A stretch of 64,000 bases of DNA from Undaria pinnatifida (lineage: Eukaryota; Sar; Phaeophyceae; Laminariales; Alariaceae), in assembly GCA_012845835.1 (NCBI GenBank), contig JABAKD010000029.1, forward strand, positions 13,283,892-13,347,891. The letters are read 5' to 3'. Below are positions 1 to 10,311 of this stretch, piece by piece; positions within the stretch are counted from its first letter, which is position 1, and every line of letters starts with the position of its first letter. The notes under the pieces were generated by a model that saw only the letters and a list, made by a program, of their open reading frames with translations, ran no database searches and was not told the DNA's origin. Made by a program: the position numbers and the translations under genes.

Positions 1-145
1 TTCGTGCATGGTGAAAGCAATGTGTGCCTGGTCGGTGAAAGCCCGACGTGCTCCATCCCGGTGCTTTGACCGTAGGGATGCGAGGGTATACGGTCTTGAG
101 ACCACAGCCAAACAAGATACAAGTACCCCCCCCCGGCTACCGGTA
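1..145 (+). repeat. Dispersed repeat family R1, copy 1
   Basis: Closely matches 25600-25745 (plus) and 14820-14935 (reverse strand). The shared core has 'cccgacgtgctcc', then 'ggatgcgagggt', then a C-rich end. No ORF is conserved between copies, so it reads as a short non-coding mobile or duplicated element cut by the window edge. The family identity is unknown. Confidence 0.6.
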
Positions 146-171
146 TGAGTGGATACGCGGCTGCAGTGAGT

Positions 172-368
172 GGTAGCCTCCCTAGATAGTGCACCGGAAT
201 GTGAGCCAGCCGAGAACGCCGGCAGTATAGCGGACACCGGCACTACTGGGCATATTGCCGATACTGGTTATAGTATATGGCAGCGGGTTGCAGTCGCGGC
301 AACGATTTGGCCGGCACTTTATCGGCAGCAAGAACTGTTCAACCGGCACTGCAGAGGGACAACGACTG
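172..368 (+). mobile_element. CCGGCA-type MITE, copy 1
   Basis: About 190 bp with a recurring layout: a 'cctccctagatagtgc' end, 'gccagcc', 'ccggcagtat', 'gacaccggcacta', 'ccgatactgg', then 'ttcaaccggca' near the far end. Six more copies lie at about 916-1104, 7868-7985, 11813-12002, 16708-16872 (reversed), 29058-29235 and 55208-55415. The best-preserved ends look like inverted repeats of 'gggtctccctatatagtgccgg'. No coding capacity. Size and inverted ends suggest a MITE. The superfamily is not determined. Confidence 0.65.
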
Positions 369-540
369 TACTCTATGTAGAAGGGATCGTGGTGTCACAG
401 AGAAAAGGCGCAATAGCCTCCGCGATTCTAGAATTCGAGCTGCATGGGGCGGCGAACCTAACACAAAATCCGCCCACACGGTACAGGAAAACTAGTAAGA
501 AACTCGGGAATAGTGAAGTCAGACTGACACTTACAGAAAT

Positions 541-592
541 ATAAGAAATCCGGGAGCCGTAATACTGAATTTGGTGTAGGACGCACCCCCCG
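541..592 (+). repeat. Short dispersed repeat R2 (gggagccgt...gtagaacgcaccc)
   Basis: A 45-55 bp motif of the form 'gggagccgtcatgctgaa', then 'gttagtgtagaacgcaccc'. Copies at 541-592, 5662-5706, 5815-5860, 5949-5995, 6103-6143 and, weaker, 8914-8950. Four of the six lie in the single intron of the minus-strand gene at 5.05-7.06 kb. Between copies are 'cttataagaaac' and 'cctcagtcagtgttcctgt' remnants, so a longer element may have been repeated. Confidence 0.55.
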
Positions 593-839
593 CCAAATAA
601 AAAACTCCGCCTGGGTCGGTATTTCTGTTTCTTCTTATCAGGGTGTTTTGTGTACTGAAAGGATGGACTGGTGGTGCCTGGAGGAGACAGCATGGAAAAA
701 CTGATACAAGTTTCTGATAAATGTTGGCGGCAATTAAATGCCTCAACAACGGGAAACTCTTTCCTTTTTTCCTGCGGCTCCTATTAATACCACACCTTTG
801 GCCTTTACCTTACGTACGCACCAAGCAGCTCATTACTAC

Positions 840-843
840 AGTG

Positions 844-890
<47 letters not shown>

Positions 891-891
891 G
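840..891. repeat. (CTA)n microsatellite
   Basis: About 17 near-perfect 'cta' units. ORFs that read through it give homopolymers and are not genes. Confidence 0.95.
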
Positions 892-915
892 CTATCATGC
901 CACAATACACAGTGC

Positions 916-1104
916 TGGGTCGCCTTACTTGTGCCGGTATGTGCCAGCCAACAATACCAGCAGCATACCGGACACCGGCAGTATTGGGCATAAGTACCGA
1001 TACTAGAACCAGTATTATAGCGAATTGCAATCGTGCCTGTCGAATTTCACCGGCACTATACCGGCAATAGGCACTATTCCACCGGCACCATATAGGGAGA
1101 CCCT
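916..1104 (+). mobile_element. CCGGCA-type MITE, copy 2
   Basis: Contains 'tgtgccagccaacaatacc', 'gacaccggcagtattgggc', 'accgatact' and the far end 'accggcaccatataggg'. The far end is the inverse of the end seen in the reversed copy at 16708. Confidence 0.7.
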
Positions 1105-1235
1105 CACTGCACTACTACTCTGTACTAGTACTACTACACTGCTATAATATCTCTGACACACGCTACTAATAGTACGGTAGGATTGCACCTAAACTTTCCT
1201 CGTAATGTCCTCAATTTTGGTTAATTAATTGGGGG

Positions 1236-1400
1236 AAGCTCCATACCTCACCCAAATACTGGTTTCGAGAAAAGGAATGAAAGTGCAACACGGTGAACAT
1301 TCTCATCGCCCACTCTACTAATACCTATATTATATGCCGAAAAGTGTTGCAAATGGATTTCCAACGATATTCGGTAGTCACCAAGTCGAGGAACCCTCAA
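1236..1400 (+). repeat. Dispersed repeat family R3, copy 1
   Basis: Shares 'agctccatacctcaccca', then 'actggttt.gagaaaa.gaatgaaagtgcaac', with 15085-15200, 26118-26200 and, weaker, 33475-33560. The better copies include 'aaaatgaaagcgcaa' and a trailing part with 'ttccaacgatattcg' or 'ttccagcgatacttcg'. No conserved ORF. Probably a short non-autonomous element of unknown class. Confidence 0.55.
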
Positions 1401-1664
1401 AATTTTAGGCAAAAAAATGCTACGCCGATCGCAACACGCAACTAACTGCTGGTCGTTGTCTATATCTCTCAAAAGGCATGCTGTGTTACTTCCAACGCAC
1501 GAGCGACACTACTACTAAGAATGGACCCTCCGACGTCCTCTCCTACACCGACAAAAACCACGCCGTTTTCACTCCCTGTCTGCCTGTCTGAAAACTCTCG
1601 AAATATCCCGCTCATTGTTTGTACAGATCACGATCTAGATCTAGATTGTCCTACGACTATCGCT

Positions 1665-1870
1665 ATGGCATGCTGTGCACGATCTGTGTGGAACAGATCC
1701 AACCCAGGAACCATGTTGTGCTACTTGTAGTCGTTCAGACCACCCGGCTCTCACCGGGCAACACGATCTATGATTGGCTGTTCTGTGGAGATCTTACCTA
1801 GAGAGCAATGATCTGCCCGCCCTGAAAGACATTGATCATGGAATGAGATCTGCATCGTAGATCTGATCTG
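1665..1870 (+). repeat. Dispersed GATCT-rich repeat family R4, copy 1
   Basis: Matches 2480-2665 (plus) and 12565-12800 (reverse). All have 'caacccaggaa.catg', a 'cccgg(c)aac' block, 'cctgaaagacattgatcatg' or its variant, and flanking 'gatctagatc' strings. About 190-200 bp with GATC-rich ends. No ORF. The symmetry of the ends suggests a MITE. Confidence 0.6.
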
Positions 1871-2479
1871 CAAGAGGTGTGCAACTCCCGGAATATTCTA
1901 CTACTACTGCCTGCCTTAACTCACTGCAAAAAGGACCTCATTTTAATTCCAGGTGGTGAATCCCCAAACCGGAGGGTGCACTTGCGAAGGGACTATAATC
2001 GGGACCCCTCGTTATTGCGGTTTCTTTCCAGATGACAACACCCGCACTAAAGTGGGACCCTCTGAAACATCCAACCGTGCTCTGTATGACAGAGGTCATG
2101 ACTCGCCGTTTTAACCGCACTAACGCGGGACCTCGACTGTAATAACCATGTCGACCACCTGCATTATTAGATTGACCCGTCTTCCTCGGCTTGGCATGGC
2201 AGACTGGAAAAATGAAAGTAAAATGAAAACTGTCAAACAAAACAGATCACCGCAGAACACAAGCAAAGCGAAATAAAGCAAACCGAACCAAATCAAACAG
2301 CCCGGACACCATTCGGCCAATTAACTGTCCACCAAGCAGCTAAACCCGCTACATACAGCTAAGCCACTCGTAGACACAGAACCACGCCGAAAAATGGCCC
2401 AGCAATATCATACACTATTGCACACATCGGACAGATGACGGTCTAGATCATCGATACCATCGATATCCAACGTTTGTCG

Positions 2480-2665
2480 CTGTGATGTGTTGTGCGGGAT
2501 CTCTGTAGTACAGCTCCAACCCAGGAAACATGACATGTACTAGAGCATTCAGATTGTCTGGCCCTCGCCCGGCAACCTGATTTATACGCCATGCAGATCA
2601 TGTTGACCAGGAATGTATCTGTCCTGAAAGAGACAGATCATGCACAGGGATCTGATCAATCCGTC
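2480..2665 (+). repeat. Dispersed GATCT-rich repeat family R4, copy 2
   Basis: Second plus-strand copy, less similar at its left end. It keeps 'ccaacccaggaaacatgac' and 'ctgaaagagacagatcatg'. Confidence 0.55.
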
Positions 2666-2669
2666 GTGC

Positions 2670-3170
2670 GTGCAATATTGACGCCTCGGGGACACTTCGT
2701 ATCACATGATGTCTTGAATTTGTACTTCGTATAATACCAGGTATGTATGAATTAATTACAGCTCACCCCGCCCCTAGCTACGTGTATGTATAGGGGGGGT
2801 GTTGAAAATTCAATTCATACTATACTAGGTACATATACTATCGTCTCCTCGAATCCTGAAAACAACTAATCAAAACAATTTCCATTCAATCAATTAATAA
2901 ATTAACGACTGCGAAGGTTTACGGTCTAGATCTAAAGGCTACACGGCCGGCCATGTGTGACACTGAATACCCCCCTACACTATTCATTGCACGTTTAATT
3001 GTTATGACAAAAGCATAGCAAGGCTTGATGGATGCCTGGAACACTAGCTACTAGTAACACTCAAATTCGGTCTCATATCCAAGCATCATAGAGCAGGTGG
3101 TGTGCTGTTGTGCCGGCCGGGGGCGCGTCCTCCTTTGCCTATTTTACGAAGACCAAGCAGAGGTAGAAGA
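2670..3170. other. Non-coding stretch
   Basis: AT-rich unique-looking DNA. I see no exon, RNA gene or well-defined repeat. Confidence 0.5.
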
Positions 3171-3176
3171 CAGTCG

Positions 3177-3505
3177 GGGGGGGGGGAGATAAGGGAGGTA
3201 AAGGAAGGGACGGGGTGAGGGGGGGGGTAGAGTTAGAGGACAGGGGGCCAGGGGTGTGAAAATGATAAGGCATAGGAAGGGCAGGGCCGGGGGGGGAGTG
3301 TACTGGAAAGGGCAGGGGGGGGTTAGTGGGTGGCGGGGGGGGCGGGGGAGGGGGGAGAGGGAGTAGCTGGGAGGGGGGGGGGTGGGGGCAGGAAGAGCGG
3401 CGGGGGAGATAGCGGGGGGATGGGTAGATGGTCGGGGGGGGGCGGGGGGGGAAGGGCGACAAGCGGGGGCTGATGCAAGGAGCGGGGGGGGAGGGGGGTG
3501 AATGA
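3177..3505. repeat. G-rich low-complexity tract
   Basis: Over 300 bp of runs of G broken by A and short 'gta' or 'gata' islands. The minus-strand ORFs over it are proline-rich artefacts. Similar tracts occur at 10325-10545, 17085-17280 and 59520-59650. Confidence 0.9.
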
Positions 3506-3689
3506 ACCTGGTCAAAACGCATACGATGTACATTTGTATAATGGAAGGATCGGCAGCACGTCGACATACATGACAGTAGCATAAACACACGTACAAGGCA
3601 CAAGGAAAAACTTCTCTCACATACGCAAGCATTCAAGGTACACATACGCAAGCTGCAAGATACCATACACAGTAGCGGGCTTATAAAAT

Positions 3690-3850
3690 GCGGTATAGTG
3701 CAAACGGATTTTGGTCGCCCTATATCGAGAGGCCGCCCTATTCATGTAGGCAGTTATAGTCAGAATTGTTGTCGTACTACCCGATTTTGACCGCCCTATA
3801 TCGAGTGGCCGCCTTGTTCTACCGCCTATATAGACCGCACTACTGCAGTA
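3690..3850 (-). repeat. Degenerate copy of the AAGGCGGTC element family
   Basis: On the reverse strand it reads 'ctcgatatagggcgaccaaaat', related to 'cccgatataaggcggtcaaaat' in the pair at 26274-26457 and 26485-26620. Confidence 0.45.
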
Positions 3851-4469
3851 GCGAGGGAATTATTTCCTCTGTAGTTTAGTTCGCCGTCTGATAATTAGAC
3901 TAGTGTGCAGCAAAGCATATTGAAATCCACTCGTATCAGTTGATAATCGCACTCGTATCATATACCTGGTGTAGTATGATGTGTGAATACTAACTTCAGA
4001 GTGACACACGAACATCGTACCAGGTAGAGCTGGGGTGTATCAGTGACTGCATCGTAGTACAGTGTCGCTTAGTCATCTACAAGCACTGCTGCAGCTGTGT
4101 CAGCCCCTTTGCGAACGAAGCCAAAATAAAAATAAGAAAATACAAAAAAATGGCTTGATAACAGCATCGAGCACATAAAGTAGCCCGGGGTTGGGGATGT
4201 ACCCGAAAAGTGCAATGTGAGGAGCTGTGTGACACACGTGCAGTATTGTGATCCCATTGATAGCAATAGCACTGCTGCAAGTCTGTCCTAGATGCTTGCT
4301 TGCTGATATCGCAATCGTCATTTTTCGGGTCCCTTTAGTCCCTTTACATGCTTCCAAAAGGGTTGAGCGTAGTGCTGGCATAGTCAGGGCCAGATGATCG
4401 CATCATGGCGTGAGCATATTCCGCTACTCGACACCATGGTATTGTGGGCCTACCAGCATTTTTCCACAA

Positions 4470-4675
4470 CCATTATCATCATCATGATGGTCATCATGAT
4501 CATGATCATGATAATCGTGATCACTACCAACATTGTCATCATTATGTTAAGGGTGGAACACTATTATAACATTGTCGTCAATATCGTCATCACCATCATC
4601 ATCGACATTATCATCATCACCATCATCACCATCATCATCATCATCATCATCATCATAATCATCACCATCATCGTT

Positions 4676-4712
<37 letters not shown>

Positions 4713-4885
4713 CCATCGTCATCATCGTCATCGTGTCGAGGGTTATGATGATGATGTTGATCACCATCACCATCACCATCACCATCACCATCACCATCAC
4801 CATCATCACCATCACCATCATCATCATCATCATCATCATGAACATCATCATCATCATCATCTTCATCGTCATCATCGTCACCCCT
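4470..4885. repeat. (CAT/ATC)n imperfect microsatellite
   Basis: About 415 bp of 'atc'/'cat' with interspersed 'caccat' and 'cgtcat' variants. It produces poly-Ile, poly-Met/Asp and poly-His shadow ORFs in several frames, none of them real. Confidence 0.95.
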
Positions 4886-5007
4886 CAATGAATTTCAACA
4901 CATACTACCGTGCCACAGATACCTGATACAACATCACACGTCCTAAAAATTGAAATCAACACATTCGTGTGATCGATGCTGTAAAGCTGCCAGTTTTCTT
5001 TTCGCGT

Positions 5008-5014
5008 TTATTCT
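5008..5014 (-). promoter_or_regulatory. Candidate poly(A) signal of the 5.05-7.06 kb gene
   Basis: AATAAA on the minus strand about 35 bases past the stop codon. A second AATAAA overlaps the stop itself (GTG AAT AAA TAG). Confidence 0.4.
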
Positions 5015-5050
5015 CTTTGGGTTACTAAATATGTTACATCTGTAGTCTAA

Positions 5051-7061
5051 CTATTTATTCACCTGTTCTTGCATAGCGCGCATGAAGTTGAGCACCTTGG
5101 CCGTCACTGCTCCCTCTTTCCCAGTCTTCCCCGCCACGGACTCCAGGCCAGACGACGGCTGCCGTGACAGCCCAACATCCTCCTCAGCAACTTCCTTGGC
5201 CAATGGCTCTTCCAGCACCGCACGATCCACACGTACCCTCCCCATCTTACCCTCCTCGATCGCGCGACGATACCCATCTATCCCACCGGCGATTGCGCTC
5301 GAAAACCTCCCGCGCACAAACCGGCAAACAGCCCATATGGCATCCTGCGTGTACGCGAACACTGCCACCCAGCCACCTCCTTTGGCCGCGAGCTTCTCCT
5401 CCATGAAAGCGACGAAGTGGCGGGCAACATTGAGATCGGAGGGTACGTGAGACAGCAATTCGCCGATCTCGGTAGCACCCTGAGCTATGCCTGACGAAAG
5501 CTGGTCCCCAGCGGTCATCGCAGCATTAAACATATCCTGGCGTGCTTGTACGGCCCGCGGAGAGTTTGCTGCGTCTTGAATTTTGTCCCACGCTTGCCTT
5601 ATAGTCCAAACCACCTATGAACAAGAAGCAGGGAAATGAGAAAGCCAGCCTGTTACCTACGTTGAGAGACTCGGGAGCCATTATGTTGAAGTTAGTGTAG
5701 AACGCACCCACTCTCAAAAAACAACCCGCACTCGGTCAACTTTATTTAGCGTTTCTTATAAGAAACACGGTATTGAGAGAGAGAGCGTCAGAATGTTATT
5801 TACGGGAACATACGAAGTCCGGAAGCTGCAATGCTGAAATCAGTGGAACGCACCCTATCCTCAAGCAAGAAACCCAGCCTCAGTCAGTGTTCCTGTGTCC
5901 TAAAGCAGGGTAATACGAAATTCAGACTGATATTTACGCGAGTAGTAGACGAAATCCGCGAGCATGTGTACTGAAGTTAGTGTAGAACGCAAAGTGCTCT
6001 CAAACAAGAAACCCCGCCTAGGTTTCCAGTACACTACCGGCCCTCTAAAAAAAAAGAGCCCCACACAAAAAATAGCCATAAAGTTGCGGAAAAACGAGAA
6101 ATACGGGAGCCGTCATGCTGAAGTTAGTGTAGAACGCACCCTCAACTGAATAAGAAAACCGGCCTACAGTATAGGTTCTGCTTCTTACAAGGCACTGTAA
6201 ACCAGAGTGCTACTGTCGATGGGTGGCAATAACAGCAGTTTATAAATAGTGTGAAGAACACGCACATGCACTTACCGGGGGTGAGAGCGCAGTATACTGG
6301 AACCCATGCCAGGCGTATGTTATCAGCGTGCAGCTAGCGGACAGCAGGCTCATGCTCACAGGCCCAGCAGCACCATGGGCAACCTGCAACGCCCTCATAC
6401 CGAGCTTGGCCACCGACACTGATTCGAGGTCCTCAGAGATGAGCTGAATCTCCGCGATTACGTCATTGAAAAGGGCCGCAGTAGATTCGATTTCTGCAGG
6501 CGTGGCATCTACCCCCCGCGCTAGCGCCGATATGGCCTCCCGAATGGTACCATCCAGCGAGCCCCATGTCAAAGCCTGCCACCGGCAGTCGGCGTCAATG
6601 CTGGGCAAGGTGCACTCTGGCTGGCGCGGGGCAGCGATCTCGCAGTCGGTGGTCATGTTGCACGTGCCCGGGGGCTGGAGCCCCGTCTCTTCATGTTCCC
6701 AAGCAATGGCAAGGGCAGTGGTGTTGGTGGAAACCGTGCTGCCCATGGCCTGGCTGGTTCGAGCATCCTGCAGGAGCATCGTTAGCGAGTCTCCGACGGA
6801 GCGGGCGTTGTACCTGCGAGCGAAGACAGAGCTAGTGGAAATGTCACCCAGGGCGAGTGATACTTCAGAGAGGAAGGCAACGTCCTCTGTGGTGTCGCAC
6901 GAGTAAGGCATCGTGAGACAGCATGCCCCAGGCATTACGGCAGCGAGCTCCATGCTGGTGGTGGTTGAGTCGCTGTTTGGGCTCGATACGGAGAGTGCGA
7001 TTAGGATTGCCGAGAGAAGCTTGAAGGGTCGCCCGCAGAAGGTCGAGTCCATCGTCCTCAT
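5051..7061 (-). CDS. Secreted or membrane-targeted protein of unknown function, two exons
   Basis: Exon 1 is 6276-7061 and exon 2 is 5051-5614. The donor 'ccccg|gtaagt' and the acceptor 'ttgttcatag|gtgg' are good, and the phase is 0 on both sides, giving 449 residues. I chose the ATG at 7061; a second in-frame ATG at 7052 has a better context (ATGG). The N-terminus has a basic stretch followed by LLSAILIALSVSS, which looks like a signal peptide or anchor. The middle (residues 45-175) has eight or more cysteines and N-x-S/T sites, typical of an exported protein. The rest is mostly helical-looking and amphipathic, with the hydrophobic patches WVAVFAYTQDAIWAVCRFV and LLSASCTLITYAW as possible membrane segments. 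The C-terminal 60 residues are charged. I do not recognise the family. Coding evidence is the length of the open frame, the matched splice phase and the sharp contrast with surrounding repeats. The 5' leader has CAA/CAG-rich repeats. Confidence 0.7.
5615..6275 (-). repeat. Intron carrying four R2 copies
   Basis: The 661-bp intron of the secreted-protein gene. It is made largely of R2 units about 110-155 bp apart, so it looks as if it was built or enlarged by tandem duplication. Confidence 0.6.
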
Positions 7062-7299
7062 GCTGCTGCTTGCTTGTTGCTTGCTGCTGCTTGCTGCTGC
7101 TTGCCGCTTGCTGTGTTGCCCTGAGAATATCGCGTGTCGAAAACTCCTGTGCTCTCTGCTGTGTGTCCCGCGCGCGACTCTCCGCTCTGATTCGAAAAGT
7201 CGATCCTGTTGTTGTGGTTGTTGTTGCTGTGTGGCTGGAGGCAAACATCCAGCTATTAGTAAGGGGTGATATAACGATAGGTTCGACACGGTTCAAGAT

Positions 7300-7860
7300 C
7301 TCACTTGACGTTTCGAAACGCTCCAGACCAATCATCACTCACTGTGTGCGTGGCATATCGCATCGGATCCTGTCAACAAAAGGTCAACGGTATGTTAATA
7401 GTCTAGACTAGTCTAGTATCTTGCCCGATATTCATACAGATGATGCGCATACAAAAAAAGTACAGCAGTACAACAGCTAGTATTGACCCCTCATTGTGCC
7501 GGTTGCCTGCTACAGAGCCTGCGAAACCGCTTGGTACGGACGGAAGCAGCACGGATGGAATCGACCAGTGGAGGCGTAGTGGCAGTACTCGGAGTAGGGC
7601 CGGTGTTGCCGGCATAGTGCTGGTGTTTTCAGCTGGCTAATACCAGCATTAAATTGTAGGGGAGCCAGGACTGTGGAATTATCGATTTTATTCTCTCATC
7701 TAGAATCAACACAACTGCCTTGACAGCGAGCACCACAGTAGTAGGTGGAAGCTTGGTGTGTGGTCACAGGCAGGTGGTAGCGCGAGCAGGGCGGTTGGCG
7801 GTAGACAGGACACAGTCAACGAAAACGTATCGTCTGGGAATGAAGTACAATAAATACAGC
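7300..7860. other. Intergenic stretch
   Basis: Putative promoter side of the minus-strand gene. No exon or clear repeat recognised. Confidence 0.4.
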
Positions 7861-7867
7861 ATGCTGC

Positions 7868-7985
7868 AGTATTCGCCCCTTTATAGCGCTGGCATCATAT
7901 ATGTGCGCCGGAAACACCGGCAGTATACGCAGCGCCAACCGGTATATTAGCAGCCGCCGACACTACTCAACCGGCACTAGGAAGC
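7868..7985 (+). mobile_element. CCGGCA-type MITE, partial copy 3
   Basis: Keeps 'cacccggcagtat'-like and 'actcaaccggcacta' parts but has lost the centre. Confidence 0.5.
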
Positions 7986-7989
7986 ACTA

Positions 7990-9745
7990 CTAGACTACTG
8001 TAGTAGTATCGTACCAGCTTTGTTCCTGGAACTTTTCGTACTGACACCTCGACCTCTGTGACCTCGGCGCCGATCGGAGCAGCTGGTTCGGCAGGCGCGG
8101 CCTAGAAAATTGCATCTCGACCTCCCCGCTTGTCAACCCGAGTGACGGTGCGAGCTCACCAGAATACATATAGATAGGGGTACGGACCAGTATGAGTACT
8201 ACTGCGGTTTGCTGTATGTACTTGTTCGAACAATGCTCGTTATCAAGACTGTCAATAATGATAGCCTTTATAACGAACTTTTTTCGAACACGAAAGAAGA
8301 ACCTTTGGGGTCAATTCGCCCTCCCACCGATGACATTCTCTTGGGTTGATCAAGTCCCTAATCAATGCCTGGTTCATCCTTTATTTCGTCCTTTCGTCGT
8401 CGTGAGTTCTATTTTTATAGCGATTCACTCCGCTTACTTCCGACCCTGGTTCGAAAGTGTTATTTTGTAGTCTTCTCTACACTTCGTTTTCTCCTTTTTG
8501 TGGTTTATTACTTTTCGTGGGTCGTTTTTCGCCTCCAACAAAAGCACTCCGGAGTTCGAACGAATCCCACCGAAGTCGTATTTCCCCCTCTTCAAGAAAC
8601 CTCGACCAGAGGGTCGGAGGAGGAGTGAATCACTGTAAAACGGAACTCACGACGATAACAGGACAGTATAAAAAAGGATAAACCAGGCGTTGATTAGGGT
8701 ATTGGTCAACCCTTGAGAATGTTAGCCCAAACATACTTCTGTCCGTACAAAATTCGTTGTTCAGTACCAGGTAAACACGAACCACTCGGTTTAGTCTTCA
8801 CAACGAAAGTTCGAACATACTCCGTATACACGTACAGTATAGACTAGGTCACCAAAAAAGAGACGGTATTATGAGAGGCAGGTTGATACTTGCAGGAACA
8901 AGACCTGGAGCCGTATTCCTGAAAAATTGAGCGTAGAAGGCGCACACATTATCAAAATAAGAATTTCAGGTTGGACCAGAGTTTCCGTTTCTCATTGGGT
9001 GTACGAGTGTTTGCTATATGCAGCAGACCCGACAGTACCACGTTCTACCTTCTTATGGGCACAAAGCTGCGACCTGAGATAATAAGAGCTTAATTTGGGC
9101 AGGGCTCAAATTCTTGCGTAGTAAGGCGGAGCGCGTGCTGCACTACGTTCAGTGTCAAATACAGGAATCCCAGCACGAGTACGATGCAAACTTTTTGTAA
9201 GGGCGACCGACTCTTACGCAGTAAAATTTGAGTGGTAAAAATGGACGAAAGGTGGATAATCAACCGGCCAATATATATGTACTTGTATGCAGCTGTTGTT
9301 CCGTGCGCGGTCTTATCGCGGTTTTGGTTTTTCTGTTTTGTTCCAAATGGGAATCAGCAATATTTCAGAATATAGTACTACTCTTGTTGAGCCAAGTAAC
9401 GATTGAAAAGCGGAGAAATAAAAAAAACAGCTGGGACCTATACGATATTTTGCGATTGACATCAGTTATAGTTTAGACGGTGATCCTCGCCAGTCTTAAC
9501 CGACTGGCGCTTGTCATCCCGCCATCTTCAAGCACATGAGAGCCCCTCCCCCTCCGGGAACCCAGACGCAATCAGGGTATTATGACCGGTTGTATTCCTA
9601 TCAGCAAATTCTACAATAATAGCAGCACAGCCGTCAGAAAGCTGGTTACATATCTTGGTTGTGACACGATCGCGGCGACCCCTCCCCTCCAATCCCGAGG
9701 ATAAGCAAACAGTTTGTATGTGTAATATGTAAGAAAAAGCGAAAT
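7990..9745. other. Non-coding stretch with small repeat remnants
   Basis: No exon recognised. An R2-like remnant lies at 8914-8950. ORFs up to 92 codons overlap in different frames and show no protein-like conservation. Confidence 0.45.
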
Positions 9746-9747
9746 GA

Positions 9748-9850
9748 GGACCCAAATGTTGGAGGTGTCTCTATTAGGAGTAGGAACGGTGCTCCGTCTC
9801 GAAAGGGATGCGTGATCAATGGTCGAATGACTAAGGCAAGCAACAAATGA
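9748..9850 (+). repeat. Dispersed repeat family R5, copy 1
   Basis: Matches 17676-17770: 'aggagtaggaac.gtgct', 'cgtctcgaaagggatgcgtg', 'tcaatgg', then 'aaggcaagcaaca'. About 100 bp, non-coding. The second copy lies in an intron of DRG1. Confidence 0.6.
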
Positions 9851-10016
9851 GTACGCCCCCCCCCCCCTTCAATCCCGAGAGAGTCCCCCCCCCTCCGCGC
9901 CGAATTCCTAACTCAGTCGCGAGAAAACCAGGCAGTGTTTTCTCCAAAAAGCAGCAGCAGCTCAACCAAGCACAGTCGTGGCAATATAGGAGGACATACA
10001 AAAAAAAACTTACATC

Positions 10017-10074
10017 TTATATCTTCTTTAGGGCCTACATGACGTCTTCATTCAGGCGGTGATCCTTGTGATTC
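10017..10074 (-). pseudogene. Ghost of DRG1 exon 10 (3' half with stop)
   Basis: On the minus strand it encodes KDHRLNEDV, then an in-frame stop, then ALKKI and TAA. This parallels [18 protein letters not shown] and TAA of the real last exon, whose stop is 169 bp away. It lacks one codon and carries a TAG, so it is not usable. It is followed by a poly-C/G tract. Confidence 0.8.
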
Positions 10075-10078
10075 ATAC

Positions 10079-10098
10079 TCCCCCCCCCCCCCCCCCCC
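10079..10098. repeat. Poly-C tract
   Basis: About 20 consecutive C on the plus strand, between the last DRG1 exon and its ghost. Confidence 0.9.
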
Positions 10099-10185
10099 GA
10101 CGAAACCGGGCGTGTACCCCTACGATAAGAGCAATTGCTGCAAGCGACAACAGTAGCATCGTCAGTTATGAATAGCAGTAGTTGG

Positions 10186-10311
10186 TTATATCTTCTTGAC
10201 AATCTGCACGACGTCTTCATCGTTCAACCGGTGGTCTTTTCCTGTCTTCATCGGCTGGTGCTTCACGCTAGAGCCCCAGACCCAGGCGTACTTGAAGTGC
10301 GGCAAAATATC
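10186..10311 (-). CDS. DRG1: DRG1 exon 10 (TGS domain end, stop)
   Basis: Acceptor 'ggcaatcag|gat'. Encodes [15 protein letters not shown] through [11 protein letters not shown] and stop TAA. Phase 0 start. Confidence 0.93.
   Translation of the reverse strand, partial: DILPHFKYAWVWGSSVKHQPMKTGKDHRLNDEDVVQIVKKI

Noticed and set aside
4394..4891. ORFs of poly-Ile, poly-Asp and poly-Met
   Set aside because: Translations of the CAT microsatellite.
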